From: a virus
Virus record (IMG/VR): IMGVR_UViG_3300036945_000904
Location: 1 to 28,524 of that record
Reading direction: 5' to 3' (one strand)
Length of the DNA: 28,524 nucleotides
Shown here: one piece after another, positions 13,621-19,706 of the stretch
Position numbering within the stretch: the stretch's first letter is position 1
Layout: each line of letters starts with the position of its first letter
The notes under the pieces: generated by a model
The model's input: only the letters and a program-made list of their open reading frames with translations
The model's database searches: none
What the model was told of the DNA's origin: nothing
Made by a program: the position numbers and the translations under genes

Positions 13621-13971
13621 TTATTGAGGGTTGATTGCGTAGACCATGCGGCCTTTGATAAACACTCTGTCGGCGGTGTCAACGTATTTTTCGCCGTTGT
13701 AGAATTTTTCCAGCTTGTAGGGATTGTAGGTGATCAGATCGAACCACTGGCCTTGTGTTGTTTGGTCCTCTGACACCGTGCCGCAGATGTAGGCATGCAC
13801 GTTTTTTCTTTTGTTTTTAATTACACGCTGGCGTCCACGTTCGGACACTTTGAAAGTGACATCGATCAAAGAAATCTCTTGACAGTGGCGCACAACTTTC
13901 CACACGCCGTTGACCTTGGCTTGAACGGAAAGGAGTTTCTTTTGAAGGTTGAAGTAGACACGGACTTTCAT
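13621..13971 (-). CDS. Conserved phage protein (KVRVYFNLQKKLLSVQAKVNGVWKV type)
   Basis: 116 residues. The N-terminal beta-rich segment KVRVYFNLQKKxLSVQAKVNGVWKVVRH, the VTFKVSERGRQRVIKNKRKNVHAYICG segment and YNPYKLEKFY match a family I recognise from many phages; function unknown. It is first gene of its operon, with a promoter whose -10 box ends nine bases before the ATG. Confidence 0.85.
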   Translation of the reverse strand: MKVRVYFNLQKKLLSVQAKVNGVWKVVRHCQEISLIDVTFKVSERGRQRVIKNKRKNVHAYICGTVSEDQTTQGQWFDLITYNPYKLEKFYNGEKYVDTADRVFIKGRMVYAINPQ

Positions 13972-13980
13972 GGCAGGGAA

Positions 13981-14009
13981 AAGCTACTTTGTTTCGATGG
14001 TTCTGTCAA
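13981..14009 (-). promoter_or_regulatory. Promoter for 13971-start operon, near-leaderless
   Basis: Minus-strand TTGACA (14009-14004), 17-base spacer, TAGCTT (13986-13981), nine bases to the ATG. Confidence 0.65.
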
Positions 14010-14036
14010 TGTTTTTTTGTGTATTTTTTTTTCTTT

Positions 14037-14113
14037 GTAAGTCGCTGGTTTTCAAGGACTTACGACGGCGCAGCGGCCCCGCCTTCGTAACTCGTTGATA
14101 GTCAACAAGTTAC
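14037..14113. repeat. Paired 27-bp inverted repeats, pair 2
   Basis: Copies at 14037-14063 and 14087-14113, 50-bp phase, with a 23-base GC-rich centre. The pair lies between the stop of the 14123 gene and the promoter at 14009. Confidence 0.9.
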
Positions 14114-14122
14114 AGGGGCGAT

Positions 14123-14314
14123 TTATTCTGCTAAAACCTGCTCAATTTGCTTGACAACCTCGCCCAGTTCGCTAGCCCCGAAGGGCAGAGCCTCCCCCAC
14201 AACTCCATGAGATATGGGAAAGGCCCGCAATGACATAACTTTAGAGTTGTCGTGTTCGGCAAGGACGAGGAAGTCGCCTTCCTCGGTCGCCAGTAGTGTT
14301 CGGAAAAGATTCAT
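14123..14314 (-). CDS. Small hypothetical protein, 63 aa
   Basis: I choose the ATG at 14314 (MNLFRTLLATEEGDFLVL) rather than an upstream in-frame ATG at 14353, because a -10 box ends seven bases before it, matching the leaderless rule of this phage. The protein looks like a small beta-rich domain with an acidic C-terminal helix. Function unknown. Confidence 0.7.
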   Translation of the reverse strand: MNLFRTLLATEEGDFLVLAEHDNSKVMSLRAFPISHGVVGEALPFGASELGEVVKQIEQVLAE

Positions 14315-14321
14315 CTGCGAC

Positions 14322-14349
14322 AAGCTAACATAAGCAGCATAAAAAGCAA
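14322..14349 (-). promoter_or_regulatory. Promoter for 14314-start gene, near-leaderless
   Basis: Minus-strand TTGCTT (14349-14344), 16-base spacer, TAGCTT (14327-14322), seven bases to the ATG at 14314. Confidence 0.5.
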
Positions 14350-14372
14350 GCACAAAGTAATTTTAGGGTCCA

Positions 14373-15089
14373 TCAGATTGCACCCCCATTCTCGGGCTCA
14401 AGCACGAAGCCTGTCAAATCTTTTTTGGCGCGGCCCTTTTCCACAAGGCCGACAACTTTTCCCTTGCCATCGAGAAAGCGGGCATCGGTTTCGTCACCGT
14501 TCACAACATCAGCACCAAAGGCGCGGGCGGGGAGACTCTTTCTGAAAACCACTGCGACATTTCCACCAGAGCGCAAGACACTTTCCACAAGCTCGTTTGG
14601 CGTGTTCTCTTTACGGGAGAAAGTCAAATGGTAATTTGCGGGTAGTTCGCCAGCGAGGAAAGCCGACATGCGCCCGATGGTCGCGGTGTAGTCGTAAAAC
14701 TGGACACTTGGAAACATCTCGAAAATGTTCTTGCCATCATGGCGGATTTTCTCCCATGGGAGATCACTTGTGAGATTCAAGCGGAAAGCCGCTTGCATGC
14801 CATTTTTTTGTGCTTTTTTAACGGCTGCAACAATCTCCTTGACAAGCTGGGCCATAAAGGCCGACTTGTCGGAAAAGAACAAGCGAGTCTTTGCGATTCG
14901 CGCATTTTGAACCGTCGAGTAAACGCCCATTCCTGCGGTGTTGAGACATGCCGCCGCGCATCCTGCGGACGCATCCTTGCAAGTGTTAAAGCCCGACAAG
15001 GTGGACGGAGCGAGATGGATTCCGAAAGTGGAAAAGCCAAGTTTTTCGCCCTTGCGGATTTTGGTGTTGGAAGTGGTGAGAAGTTTCAC
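14373..15089 (-). CDS. GP88-family phage protein
   Basis: About 238 residues from the GTG at 15089 (MKLLTTSNTKIRKGEKLGFSTFGIHLAPSTLSG). The order of conserved blocks fits the phage 'gene product 88' family: the CKDASAGCAAACLNTAG Cys cluster, RIAKTRLFF, FRLNLTSDLPWE, FYDYTATIGR, NYHLTFSRKE, NVAVVFRKSLP, DARFLDGKGKVVGL. Four closely spaced Cys near residues 37-49 could bind metal or an Fe-S cluster. Function is not established. The GTG at 15095 is two codons upstream, but the -10 box ends six bases before 15089, so I prefer the latter. Confidence 0.88.
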   Translation of the reverse strand: MKLLTTSNTKIRKGEKLGFSTFGIHLAPSTLSGFNTCKDASAGCAAACLNTAGMGVYSTVQNARIAKTRLFFSDKSAFMAQLVKEIVAAVKKAQKNGMQAAFRLNLTSDLPWEKIRHDGKNIFEMFPSVQFYDYTATIGRMSAFLAGELPANYHLTFSRKENTPNELVESVLRSGGNVAVVFRKSLPARAFGADVVNGDETDARFLDGKGKVVGLVEKGRAKKDLTGFVLEPENGGAI

Positions 15090-15095
15090 GGCCAC

Positions 15096-15123
15096 AAGAT
15101 AGCAAGCGAGCCAGCCCTTGCAA
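15096..15123 (-). promoter_or_regulatory. Promoter for GP88-like gene, leaderless geometry
   Basis: Minus-strand TTGCAA (15123-15118), 16-base spacer, TATCTT (15101-15096), then six bases to the GTG at 15089. Confidence 0.6.
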
Positions 15124-15203
15124 GTCTTTTCTTGCGCATTTTCCGAAAAAAAGTTTCTCGAAAAAAACTTGACAAGAAAAAAAAAGAAAAAAAACTTGAC
15201 AGC

Positions 15204-15280
15204 GTAACTCGTTGATTTTCAAGGACTTACAACGGCGCGGGGGCCGCGCCCGCATAACTCTTTGATTTTCAGTGAGTTAC
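15204..15280. repeat. Paired 27-bp inverted repeats, pair 3
   Basis: Copies at 15204-15230 and 15254-15280, 50-bp phase. The centre carries the archetypal GGCGCGG-GGG-CCGCGCC hairpin. T-rich DNA with two CTTGACA copies 27 bp apart (15168 and 15195) precedes it on the plus strand. Confidence 0.9.
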
Positions 15281-15316
15281 ACAGCGAATTTTTTTGCTTG
15301 ACAACGCCAGAATCCC

Positions 15317-15334
15317 GCCCCGCTTTCGCGGGGC
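15317..15334 (-). terminator. GC hairpin after DUF932 gene (terminator-like, no U-tract)
   Basis: Minus-strand GCCCCGC-GAAA-GCGGGGC with a stable GNRA loop, starting 15 bases after the DUF932 stop. No T-run follows directly, so it may stabilise the 3' end instead of terminating by itself. Confidence 0.6.
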
Positions 15335-15348
15335 AGGATCGTAGGTGT

Positions 15349-16143
15349 TCAGCCGACCACGACCACAGGGTCCAGATCGTCAGTGCCAGCATCGGCAGGG
15401 TCGATGTCAACAACAATCTGCGGACGATGGCCCGCCATGCGGTCGAACACGCTCTGCGCTGTCATCGTGCGGAATGGCAGCTTGGACAAGTCGCCGCCCT
15501 TGAGGTTTTCCGTGATCGAGTTGTAGAGTGTCCAGAGCGTGCCGCCCTTGAACTCGTCGTGTCGAGGGTTGCGGAACTCCTGCACGGCGGAATAGATGTC
15601 GCGGGCAGGGAATGCCTTGGCGTCCACAAGATCAATCAGCAAATCCGCCGCACGGTCACGGCTGATTTCGGTTTCCTTGTAAAGCTCGATCCGCTTGCCC
15701 ATGTCGTTCCAATGAGAAACAACGCGGGCCACAGCATCCGACAGCACGCGGGGAAGATCCGACATGATGTTGGTAGTATGGCGGCGAGCCAACTTAATGT
15801 CAGAAGAGAAGCAAAGATTCTCGCAAACCAACATTCGGTTGCCCACGCAGATCGAAGCAGCGAAACTCTTGTCGTGCGCGTTGCGCAGGCCAAGGACGAT
15901 TTCGCGATCCGCGCCCGTAATGTCAAGGCCCTTGAGGGCGAAGCCGCCGAAGTAACGCTGGCCACCACGGGCGAGGGAATGCTCTTCAAGACCGACCTCA
16001 AGACCAGCGCGGCCAATGGCTTCGCGAGTCATTTCGACAAGGCCGAAGTGAGGGATCGGGGTGAAGGAATCGGTGCGTTCTGGAGTCTGAACACCCATGA
16101 GTTGTTCAGCGTTCACTTTGTTCTTTGCAATGATGAGGGCCAT
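15349..16143 (-). CDS. DUF932 family phage/plasmid-like protein
   Basis: 264 residues. The core LGLRNAHDKSFAASICVGNRMLVCENLCFSSDIKLARRHTTNI is the DUF932 signature (GLRNSHDKS ... VFVCDNLAFS ... RKHT). The C-terminal part, with LWTLYNSITENLK and a Gly/Asp/Val-rich tail, also fits. Members occur in phages and plasmids; biochemical function is unknown. It is alone in its transcription unit, with a promoter about 47 bases upstream and a C/A-rich leader lacking a Shine-Dalgarno. Confidence 0.9.
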   Translation of the reverse strand: MALIIAKNKVNAEQLMGVQTPERTDSFTPIPHFGLVEMTREAIGRAGLEVGLEEHSLARGGQRYFGGFALKGLDITGADREIVLGLRNAHDKSFAASICVGNRMLVCENLCFSSDIKLARRHTTNIMSDLPRVLSDAVARVVSHWNDMGKRIELYKETEISRDRAADLLIDLVDAKAFPARDIYSAVQEFRNPRHDEFKGGTLWTLYNSITENLKGGDLSKLPFRTMTAQSVFDRMAGHRPQIVVDIDPADAGTDDLDPVVVVG

Positions 16144-16196
16144 GATGTTGTGGGATTGGGAGTTGGAGTTGGAGCGCCGTCAGTGGCGACGGGGAA

Positions 16197-16224
16197 AAGA
16201 TACCAAAGATTCGGGGCGAGTCAA
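16197..16224 (-). promoter_or_regulatory. Promoter of DUF932 gene
   Basis: Minus-strand TTGACT (16224-16219), 16-base spacer, TATCTT (16202-16197), followed by TTCCCC as at several other starts here. Leader of about 47 bases. Confidence 0.55.
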
Positions 16225-16267
16225 CACGTTTTTGATTGTTTCCGTGCTTTTATGTCAGAAAAAAGAT

Positions 16268-16306
16268 TGCGCATATTTTGCTTTCCTCTTGACAACAACC
16301 TGTCAA
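16268..16306. repeat. Promoter-upstream repeat with TTGACA palindrome, copy 1
   Basis: TGCGCATATTTTGCTTTC-CTCTTGACA (16268-16294), related to copies at 17228 and 20996. It runs into the palindrome TTGACA-ACAACC-TGTCAA (16289-16306). Confidence 0.6.
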
Positions 16307-16325
16307 GAACTTTTTTTCACCATAC

Positions 16326-16402
16326 GTAACTCGTTCATTATCAACGAGTTACAACGGCGCGGGGGCCGCGCCTGCGTAAGTCCTTGATAGTCAGTCACTT
16401 AC
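16326..16402. repeat. Paired 27-bp inverted repeats, pair 4
   Basis: Copies at 16326-16352 and 16376-16402, 50-bp phase, with the GGCGCGG-GGG-CCGCGCC centre. Confidence 0.9.
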
Positions 16403-16443
16403 GAGGCTGGTTTTTATTGATTTTTTTTCTTGACAAACGAAGA

Positions 16444-16469
16444 GCCCCGCCCCCTTTCGGGGGCGAGGC
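16444..16469 (-). terminator. GC hairpin after 16476 gene (terminator-like)
   Basis: Minus strand: an 11-bp stem with GAAA loop (16469-16459 with 16454-16444). The one imperfect pair is C-A on the plus strand but G-U on the minus strand, consistent with a role in leftward RNA. Seven bases after the stop. Confidence 0.65.
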
Positions 16470-16475
16470 CGAGGA

Positions 16476-16904
16476 TCAGTGGGCAACCTCCTTGACGAGC
16501 TTACCGCAGCGGAAGGTCACGACCGCATCCTTGTGAGCAGATGCCCAAGTTTCGGTATTGCGGTTGACGAAGGGGACGTATCCAGAGGCGCGGACGGTAT
16601 CAACGCCGCCCTTCAGGAGCCGCTGATATTTGTCCTTGCCATTGATGACGCGGGTGGTTCCGTCCTTCTTGACAAAGGTGATGGAAAAGAACTTTCCCTT
16701 GGTTTCTGCGATCAGGTTGTCGAGTTCGGTTTGCATGGTCGGGGTCATTGGTTTGGTTTCTGCTTGTTTGTTTTTGTCTAGTTTGGAAAGGCGGTATTCG
16801 GTGATGAGCGTGTGGATTGCCAAGCCGATCACGCCGAGAGTGATGGCGATGATCGAGCCGAAGAAGAAGAAGGCGAAGATGTTGGCGACTGTGGATTCTT
16901 GCAT
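16476..16904 (-). CDS. Membrane-anchored protein with phage beta-domain
   Basis: 142 residues. An N-terminal hydrophobic helix (about residues 8-33) anchors it, followed by a charged linker. The C-terminal domain FFSITFVKKDGTTRVINGKDKYQRLLKGG ... GYVPFVNRNT resembles a small phage domain usually found alone. The combination of membrane anchor and this domain is unusual to me. The leader is ACCAACCAAACCAAATG with no promoter of its own, so it is co-transcribed with the 17159-start gene. Function unknown. Confidence 0.75.
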   Translation of the reverse strand: MQESTVANIFAFFFFGSIIAITLGVIGLAIHTLITEYRLSKLDKNKQAETKPMTPTMQTELDNLIAETKGKFFSITFVKKDGTTRVINGKDKYQRLLKGGVDTVRASGYVPFVNRNTETWASAHKDAVVTFRCGKLVKEVAH

Positions 16905-16943
16905 TTGGTTTGGTTGGTTGGTGTTGCGGTTACGGGTGAGAGC

Positions 16944-17159
16944 TTAGGCGGCTTTGCGATTGTTGGCAAGGACTTTTTTCATCTTTTTCAGAATGTCCGA
17001 CGCTTCCTTGCGGTCCAGAAGTGCCGAAGCGGTTTCGGTGCCGATGTAAAACGAAAAAATGCTTTTGCATGCTTTACGGTTCGGTCCTTTGATGTTCAAC
17101 AGCGAAGTTTTCGCGATGTAGTAGGCGTTGCCGTTCTTGGTGCGGGAGATCTCGTTCAC
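16944..17159 (-). CDS. Small basic hypothetical protein, GTG start
   Basis: 71 residues from a GTG at 17159. Lys-rich, with a helical basic C-terminus (ASDILKKMKKVLANNRKAA). The GTG is supported by a promoter whose -10 box ends exactly six bases upstream. No domain recognised. First gene of a two-gene unit. Confidence 0.7.
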   Translation of the reverse strand: MNEISRTKNGNAYYIAKTSLLNIKGPNRKACKSIFSFYIGTETASALLDRKEASDILKKMKKVLANNRKAA

Positions 17160-17165
17160 GGGGAA

Positions 17166-17194
17166 AGATTACCAACGGCGGGCGGGCATTGCAA
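17166..17194 (-). promoter_or_regulatory. Promoter for GTG-start gene, leaderless geometry
   Basis: Minus-strand TTGCAA (17194-17189), 17-base spacer, TAATCT (17171-17166), then TTCCCC and the GTG at 17159. Confidence 0.65.
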
Positions 17195-17227
17195 GAACTC
17201 TTTTGCATTTTCTGCGAAAAAAAAGAC

Positions 17228-17266
17228 TGCGCATTTTTTGCTTTGTGCTTGACAGGCTCATGTCAA
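17228..17266. repeat. Promoter-upstream repeat with TTGACA palindrome, copy 2
   Basis: TGCGCATTTTTTGC followed by TTTGTGCTTGACA (17228-17254), then palindrome TTGACA-GGCTCA-TGTCAA (17249-17266). Same layout as at 16268-16306. Confidence 0.6.
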
Positions 17267-17284
17267 GAACTTTTTTCATGCTGT

Positions 17285-17361
17285 GTAAGTCGTTGATTAT
17301 TAACGAGTTACGACGACGCGGGGGCCGCGCCCGTGTAAGTCCTTGGTTTTCAATGGGTTAG
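17285..17361. repeat. Paired 27-bp inverted repeats, pair 5
   Basis: Copies at 17285-17311 and 17335-17361, 50-bp phase. The second copy is degenerate and contains the stop of the 17350 gene. Confidence 0.88.
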
Positions 17362-17907
17362 GCAAGGGGGCCACCACAACCCCCTTGCCATTTTCACCCA
17401 CCATGTCAACCAGAAATCTTTTAGAAAATCAATGAAATCTTCCGCCAGATAGCAGATGATTTGCTCAAGGAAAAAATACTCGCCTTCTGTCGCGAAACAG
17501 CTTGAGTTTTGGATTGCCTCCCAAGGGAAGACTTTCTTTCGATTGGCAAGGTTTTCTTCGTCGTTTTCCTCTTCGGCAAGTAGTGCGAGGCAAAGAGTTT
17601 CGGCGTCCCATTCTTGAGGCCAGTTAGACAAGAAATGACTGGCGGCTTTTAGATACGCTTTCGCATGGATAGGATTACGCAGATCAAGACCATTACTAAA
17701 ATCTTCATTCACTTTGATGATTGCGGGAGGTTCGGGCAGTTGCTTTTTTGTTTCAACATATGCATCGGCGGCTTTGGCCATGCGTGTCAATTCGATGAGA
17801 GCTTCTCCCCTTACAGAAGCATTTTTATTTTGACAAGCCGAAAGAAGCAAGTCGAGAACGTCTTCCCATTTGGGGGTCATGTCAATGATGTTTTGTGCGG
17901 CAGGCAT
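17350..17907 (-). CDS. Hypothetical protein, 185 aa, tail runs through a hairpin
   Basis: A mostly helical, acidic protein (LALLAEEENDEENLANRKK) with several Trp. No domain recognised. The last 13 codons (MARGLWWPPCLTH) are encoded by the terminator-like hairpin 17361-17389. At other loci a stop codon precedes the equivalent CATGGTGGG-plus-hairpin sequence; here the corresponding TGA is out of frame. Either the natural C-terminus is extended or a small indel shifted the frame. Its own promoter lies about 57 bases upstream, with an A-rich leader. Confidence 0.7.
   Translation of the reverse strand: MPAAQNIIDMTPKWEDVLDLLLSACQNKNASVRGEALIELTRMAKAADAYVETKKQLPEPPAIIKVNEDFSNGLDLRNPIHAKAYLKAASHFLSNWPQEWDAETLCLALLAEEENDEENLANRKKVFPWEAIQNSSCFATEGEYFFLEQIICYLAEDFIDFLKDFWLTWWVKMARGLWWPPCLTH
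17361..17389 (-). terminator. Terminator-like hairpin, CCACCACAA loop
   Basis: 10-bp perfect stem GGCAAGGGGG/CCCCCTTGCC around plus-strand loop CCACCACAA. The same nine-base loop with a different stem occurs at 21167-21193. Flanked on the plus strand by TTTTCACCCACCATGTCAACC-like sequence. Confidence 0.65.
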
Positions 17908-17963
17908 TTTTTTTGGTTTGTTTCTTTTTGTCGGTGTGACGGATGGCGGGGGGAGCGAAGCGA

Positions 17964-17992
17964 AGTCTAGGCTTTGCGGCGGGGATTGTCAA
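17964..17992 (-). promoter_or_regulatory. Promoter of 17907-start gene
   Basis: Minus-strand TTGACA (17992-17987), 17-base spacer, TAGACT (17969-17964). Leader about 50 bases, pyrimidine-rich then A-rich. Confidence 0.6.
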
Positions 17993-18005
17993 GGTGATTT
18001 TCATG

Positions 18006-18188
18006 TTAATGTTCTTTTTGGGACCATTCCTTTGGAATCCAAGCTTGGCGCAATTCTTTTCTGATTGCTCTTTTCAAAGCATCCATGTCGTAAGCATTTG
18101 TTCTATGACCGATGCCGCTAGTCATGATGATTTCCTCCAGCGAATTATTCACACGCTTTTCGAAATTCATTTTGTTTTTTAGTTCCAT
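18006..18188 (-). CDS. Small basic helical protein, 60 aa
   Basis: Start at the ATG at 18188 (MELKNKMNFEKRVNNSLEEIIM), fixed by a promoter nine bases upstream; the longer reading would overlap the SprT-like gene. It contains ALKRAIRKELRQAWIPKEW, an amphipathic basic helix. Function unknown. Confidence 0.7.
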   Translation of the reverse strand: MELKNKMNFEKRVNNSLEEIIMTSGIGHRTNAYDMDALKRAIRKELRQAWIPKEWSQKEH

Positions 18189-18197
18189 GGCAGCGAG

Positions 18198-18226
18198 AGT
18201 ATGGGTGATGGATAGATGGCTGTCAA
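18198..18226 (-). promoter_or_regulatory. Promoter for 18188-start gene, near-leaderless
   Basis: Minus-strand TTGACA (18226-18221), 17-base spacer, CATACT (18203-18198), nine bases to the ATG. Confidence 0.6.
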
Positions 18227-18229
18227 CAA

Positions 18230-18556
18230 TTAAACAGGAATTCTCAGGCGTGCGGGGATTTGGAGGATTGCGCACCACTTGCGCCAGTTCTTGCCGTGAA
18301 GGCTTCGACGGCTGGCGACAACATACGTGCCGCGCTCTTGGAAGTCAAGCAAATGCGCCAACTCATGCAAGAAAACCTCGCGAAACAATCCGAAAGATCC
18401 AAGAACCTTTTCCGACAGTTCGATCATGGAATCTTCGGCGTATGCCAAGCCAAGAAAACGATTTGGTTTCATCCATTGCACGCGCACGGATGACATGCCC
18501 CACTGCTTGAGTGTGAGGCGGATGTATTGTTCGACTTCTTGCGTGGTCAACGACAT
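18230..18556 (-). CDS. SprT-like zinc metalloprotease domain protein
   Basis: 108 residues from the ATG at 18556. The zinc motif HELAH is at 64-68 (Glu65 catalytic), with a third candidate ligand in SLHGKNWRKWC (His87), exactly the SprT-like core layout: ELSEKVL, FREVFLHELAHLLDF, then HGxxWRxxC. It is shorter than E. coli SprT (about 165) and lacks an extra zinc ribbon. Established knowledge: SprT/Spartan relatives cleave DNA-bound proteins. A phage copy could remove DNA-protein crosslinks or host DNA-binding proteins (inference). The promoter ends five bases before the ATG. Confidence 0.85.
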   Translation of the reverse strand: MSLTTQEVEQYIRLTLKQWGMSSVRVQWMKPNRFLGLAYAEDSMIELSEKVLGSFGLFREVFLHELAHLLDFQERGTYVVASRRSLHGKNWRKWCAILQIPARLRIPV

Positions 18557-18561
18557 GCCCG

Positions 18562-18589
18562 AATTTAATTTATTTGCGGCCAGTGTCAA
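18562..18589 (-). promoter_or_regulatory. Promoter for SprT-like gene, leaderless geometry
   Basis: Minus-strand TTGACA (18589-18584), 16-base spacer, TAAATT (18567-18562), five bases to the ATG at 18556. It overlaps the end of the upstream gene region. Confidence 0.6.
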
Positions 18590-18590
18590 A

Positions 18591-18803
18591 TTATTTGTCG
18601 CCAATTTCGAGAAAAACTTTTCCGTAGTATGGCGCATCAGGCTTTACAAATTCATTGCCGCGAAGATCAACGACATTCAGATCGTCAAGCGTCAAATCTT
18701 TCCATTCTGTTCCATAGTCACGATCATGAGAAAGGCACTGGACAACCGCTTCTTGCGGCACTTTTTGCAGGGCTTCGATGAGTTGGGCAACGGTGACTGT
18801 CAT
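18591..18803 (-). CDS. Small hypothetical protein, 70 aa
   Basis: Start at the ATG at 18803 (MTVTVAQLIEALQKVPQEAVVQCLSHDRDYG). The first part, TVAQLIEALQKVPQEAVV, resembles a common phage motif followed by acidic strands and a final hydrophobic strand. An in-frame TTG two codons upstream is unlikely, because the promoter geometry selects 18803. Function unknown. Confidence 0.75.
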   Translation of the reverse strand: MTVTVAQLIEALQKVPQEAVVQCLSHDRDYGTEWKDLTLDDLNVVDLRGNEFVKPDAPYYGKVFLEIGDK

Positions 18804-18809
18804 GCGCAA

Positions 18810-18837
18810 AGAATAGCAGAAGAGGGCGGCGGCACAA
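18810..18837 (-). promoter_or_regulatory. Promoter for 18803-start gene, leaderless geometry
   Basis: Minus-strand TTGTGC (18837-18832), 16-base spacer, TATTCT (18815-18810), TTGCGC, then ATG at 18803. The TATTCT-TTGCGC-ATG block is identical at 20927 and 21708. Confidence 0.6.
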
Positions 18838-18867
18838 GAGTTTTTTTGATTATTTTGTGCTTGACAC

Positions 18868-18944
18868 GTAAGTCGCTGATTATCAAGGACTTACGCGGGC
18901 GCGGGGGCCGCGCCGTTGTAACTCGTTGGTTTTCAGAGAGTTAT
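18868..18944. repeat. Paired 27-bp inverted repeats, pair 6
   Basis: Copies at 18868-18894 and 18918-18944, 50-bp phase, centre with GGCGCGG-GGG-CCGCGCC. CTTGACA adjoins on the plus strand (18860-18866). Confidence 0.9.
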
Positions 18945-18968
18945 GGAGGGAGGCTTTCGCCTCCCTCC
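18945..18968 (-). terminator. Terminator-like hairpin after 18983 gene
   Basis: 10-bp stem GGAGGGAGGC/GCCTCCCTCC with a GAAA loop on the minus strand. On the minus strand it follows the stop codon and the conserved CATGGTGGGTGAAA segment. No T-run. Confidence 0.65.
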
Positions 18969-18982
18969 TTTCACCCACCATG

Positions 18983-19309
18983 TCAACCCAAAACTTCAAT
19001 TTTGAGCCAGAAAAATTCTTTGACACCCATCTCATCCAAGAAACGTTGCTCTTGAATGCAGAGCGAAAAGCTACTGTTCTTGAAAAAGACATAACGGCCA
19101 TCCAGCTTGATTTTTTTCCAGTTTTTTTCCTTTGGATTTTTCGAGGCGAAGGAAATTTTTACTTCGGAAAGCGAGTTTTCTAGGGGAATGTCAAGAACCT
19201 TTGAAACAAACTTATTACAGACAGCAAGATCAGACTCGCTTTGATTGGAGCAGAAGAAGCTAGAGATGCGCTTGAGATTCAGGGTGAGGCGTGTTTTGGT
19301 TGGTTTCAT
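18983..19309 (-). CDS. Hypothetical protein, 108 aa
   Basis: Basic N-terminus (MKPTKTRLTLNLKR), a Cys/Ser-rich early segment, then beta-rich sequence (WKKIKLDGRYVFFKNSSFSLCIQEQ). No family recognised. The strand is decided by a promoter nine bases upstream and the conserved 3' hairpin; a plus-strand ORF in the same DNA is not favoured. Confidence 0.65.
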   Translation of the reverse strand: MKPTKTRLTLNLKRISSFFCSNQSESDLAVCNKFVSKVLDIPLENSLSEVKISFASKNPKEKNWKKIKLDGRYVFFKNSSFSLCIQEQRFLDEMGVKEFFWLKIEVLG

Positions 19310-19318
19310 GGCGGCGAG

Positions 19319-19347
19319 AGTTTGGAGTTTTGCGGCGGATTAGTCAA
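19319..19347 (-). promoter_or_regulatory. Promoter for 19309-start gene, near-leaderless
   Basis: Minus-strand TTGACT (19347-19342), 17-base spacer, CAAACT (19324-19319), nine bases to the ATG. The -35 box contains the last bases of the upstream gene's stop codon. Confidence 0.55.
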
Positions 19348-19480
19348 GAAAAAATTGGCGCTTATATTGTGCCTCATCGACTTGCTTGGCAAGCCAAGTG
19401 CGCTGCTGGAAAATGCGTGGGCCGAAAACAGGCTGGCGGCGGCGGATGAAGAGGGAGACGACGAAGTTCAGGAATTTCAT
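19340..19480 (-). CDS. Small basic protein, 46 aa
   Basis: MKFLNFVVSLFIRRRQPVFG...: a short hydrophobic N-terminus, a basic RRR cluster and an otherwise polar helix, perhaps a membrane-associated peptide. Supported by a promoter ending six bases upstream and by its stop merging with the next gene's -35 box. The alternative longer minus-strand ORF in another frame (19374-19610) has no such support. Confidence 0.55.
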   Translation of the reverse strand: MKFLNFVVSLFIRRRQPVFGPRIFQQRTWLAKQVDEAQYKRQFFLD

Positions 19481-19486
19481 GGGCGC

Positions 19487-19514
19487 AGTATGGGCTTTTT
19501 AGAGGGTTTGTCAA
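19487..19514 (-). promoter_or_regulatory. Promoter for 19480-start gene, leaderless geometry
   Basis: Minus-strand TTGACA (19514-19509), 16-base spacer, CATACT (19492-19487), six bases to the ATG. Confidence 0.6.
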
Positions 19515-19566
19515 CAGAAAAAAACAGCAAACAGCAAATGGCAAAATAGTAAATAGCAAATCAACA

Positions 19567-19590
19567 AATGATATATAATGACATATCATT
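19567..19590. repeat. ATGACATATCATT repeat with inverted partner
   Basis: AATGATAT (19567-19574) and ATATCATT (19583-19590) form 8-base inverted arms. The ATGACATATCATT form (19578-19590) recurs at 21038 and 21812, always just left of a repeat pair. Confidence 0.55.
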
Positions 19591-19591
19591 G

Positions 19592-19706
19592 GCAAGAGAC
19601 TGATTTTCAATGGGTTGCACCGATCCTCTGTAAGTCATTGGTTTTCAACGAGTTACGCGGGCGCGGCCCCCCTCCCTCTGTAACTCCTTGATTTTCAACG
19701 AGTTAC
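19592..19706. repeat. 27-bp inverted repeats, pair 7 plus a degenerate third copy
   Basis: Pair at 19630-19656 and 19680-19706 (50-bp phase) with a 23-base GC-rich centre. A weaker 27-base copy lies at 19592-19618. The right copy holds the stop codon of the lysozyme gene. Confidence 0.88.

Noticed and set aside
15262-16329. 355-codon plus-strand ORF
   Set aside because: Antisense of the DUF932 gene, running through an inverted-repeat pair and a hairpin; the minus strand carries the DUF932 signature.
18327-19055. 242-codon plus-strand ORF
   Set aside because: It crosses the SprT-like gene, a repeat pair and a hairpin in antisense; no domain or promoter supports it.
19374-19610. 78-codon minus-strand ORF
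   Set aside because: It runs over the promoter and repeats; the 46-residue gene in another frame (19340-19480) fits the promoter rule.
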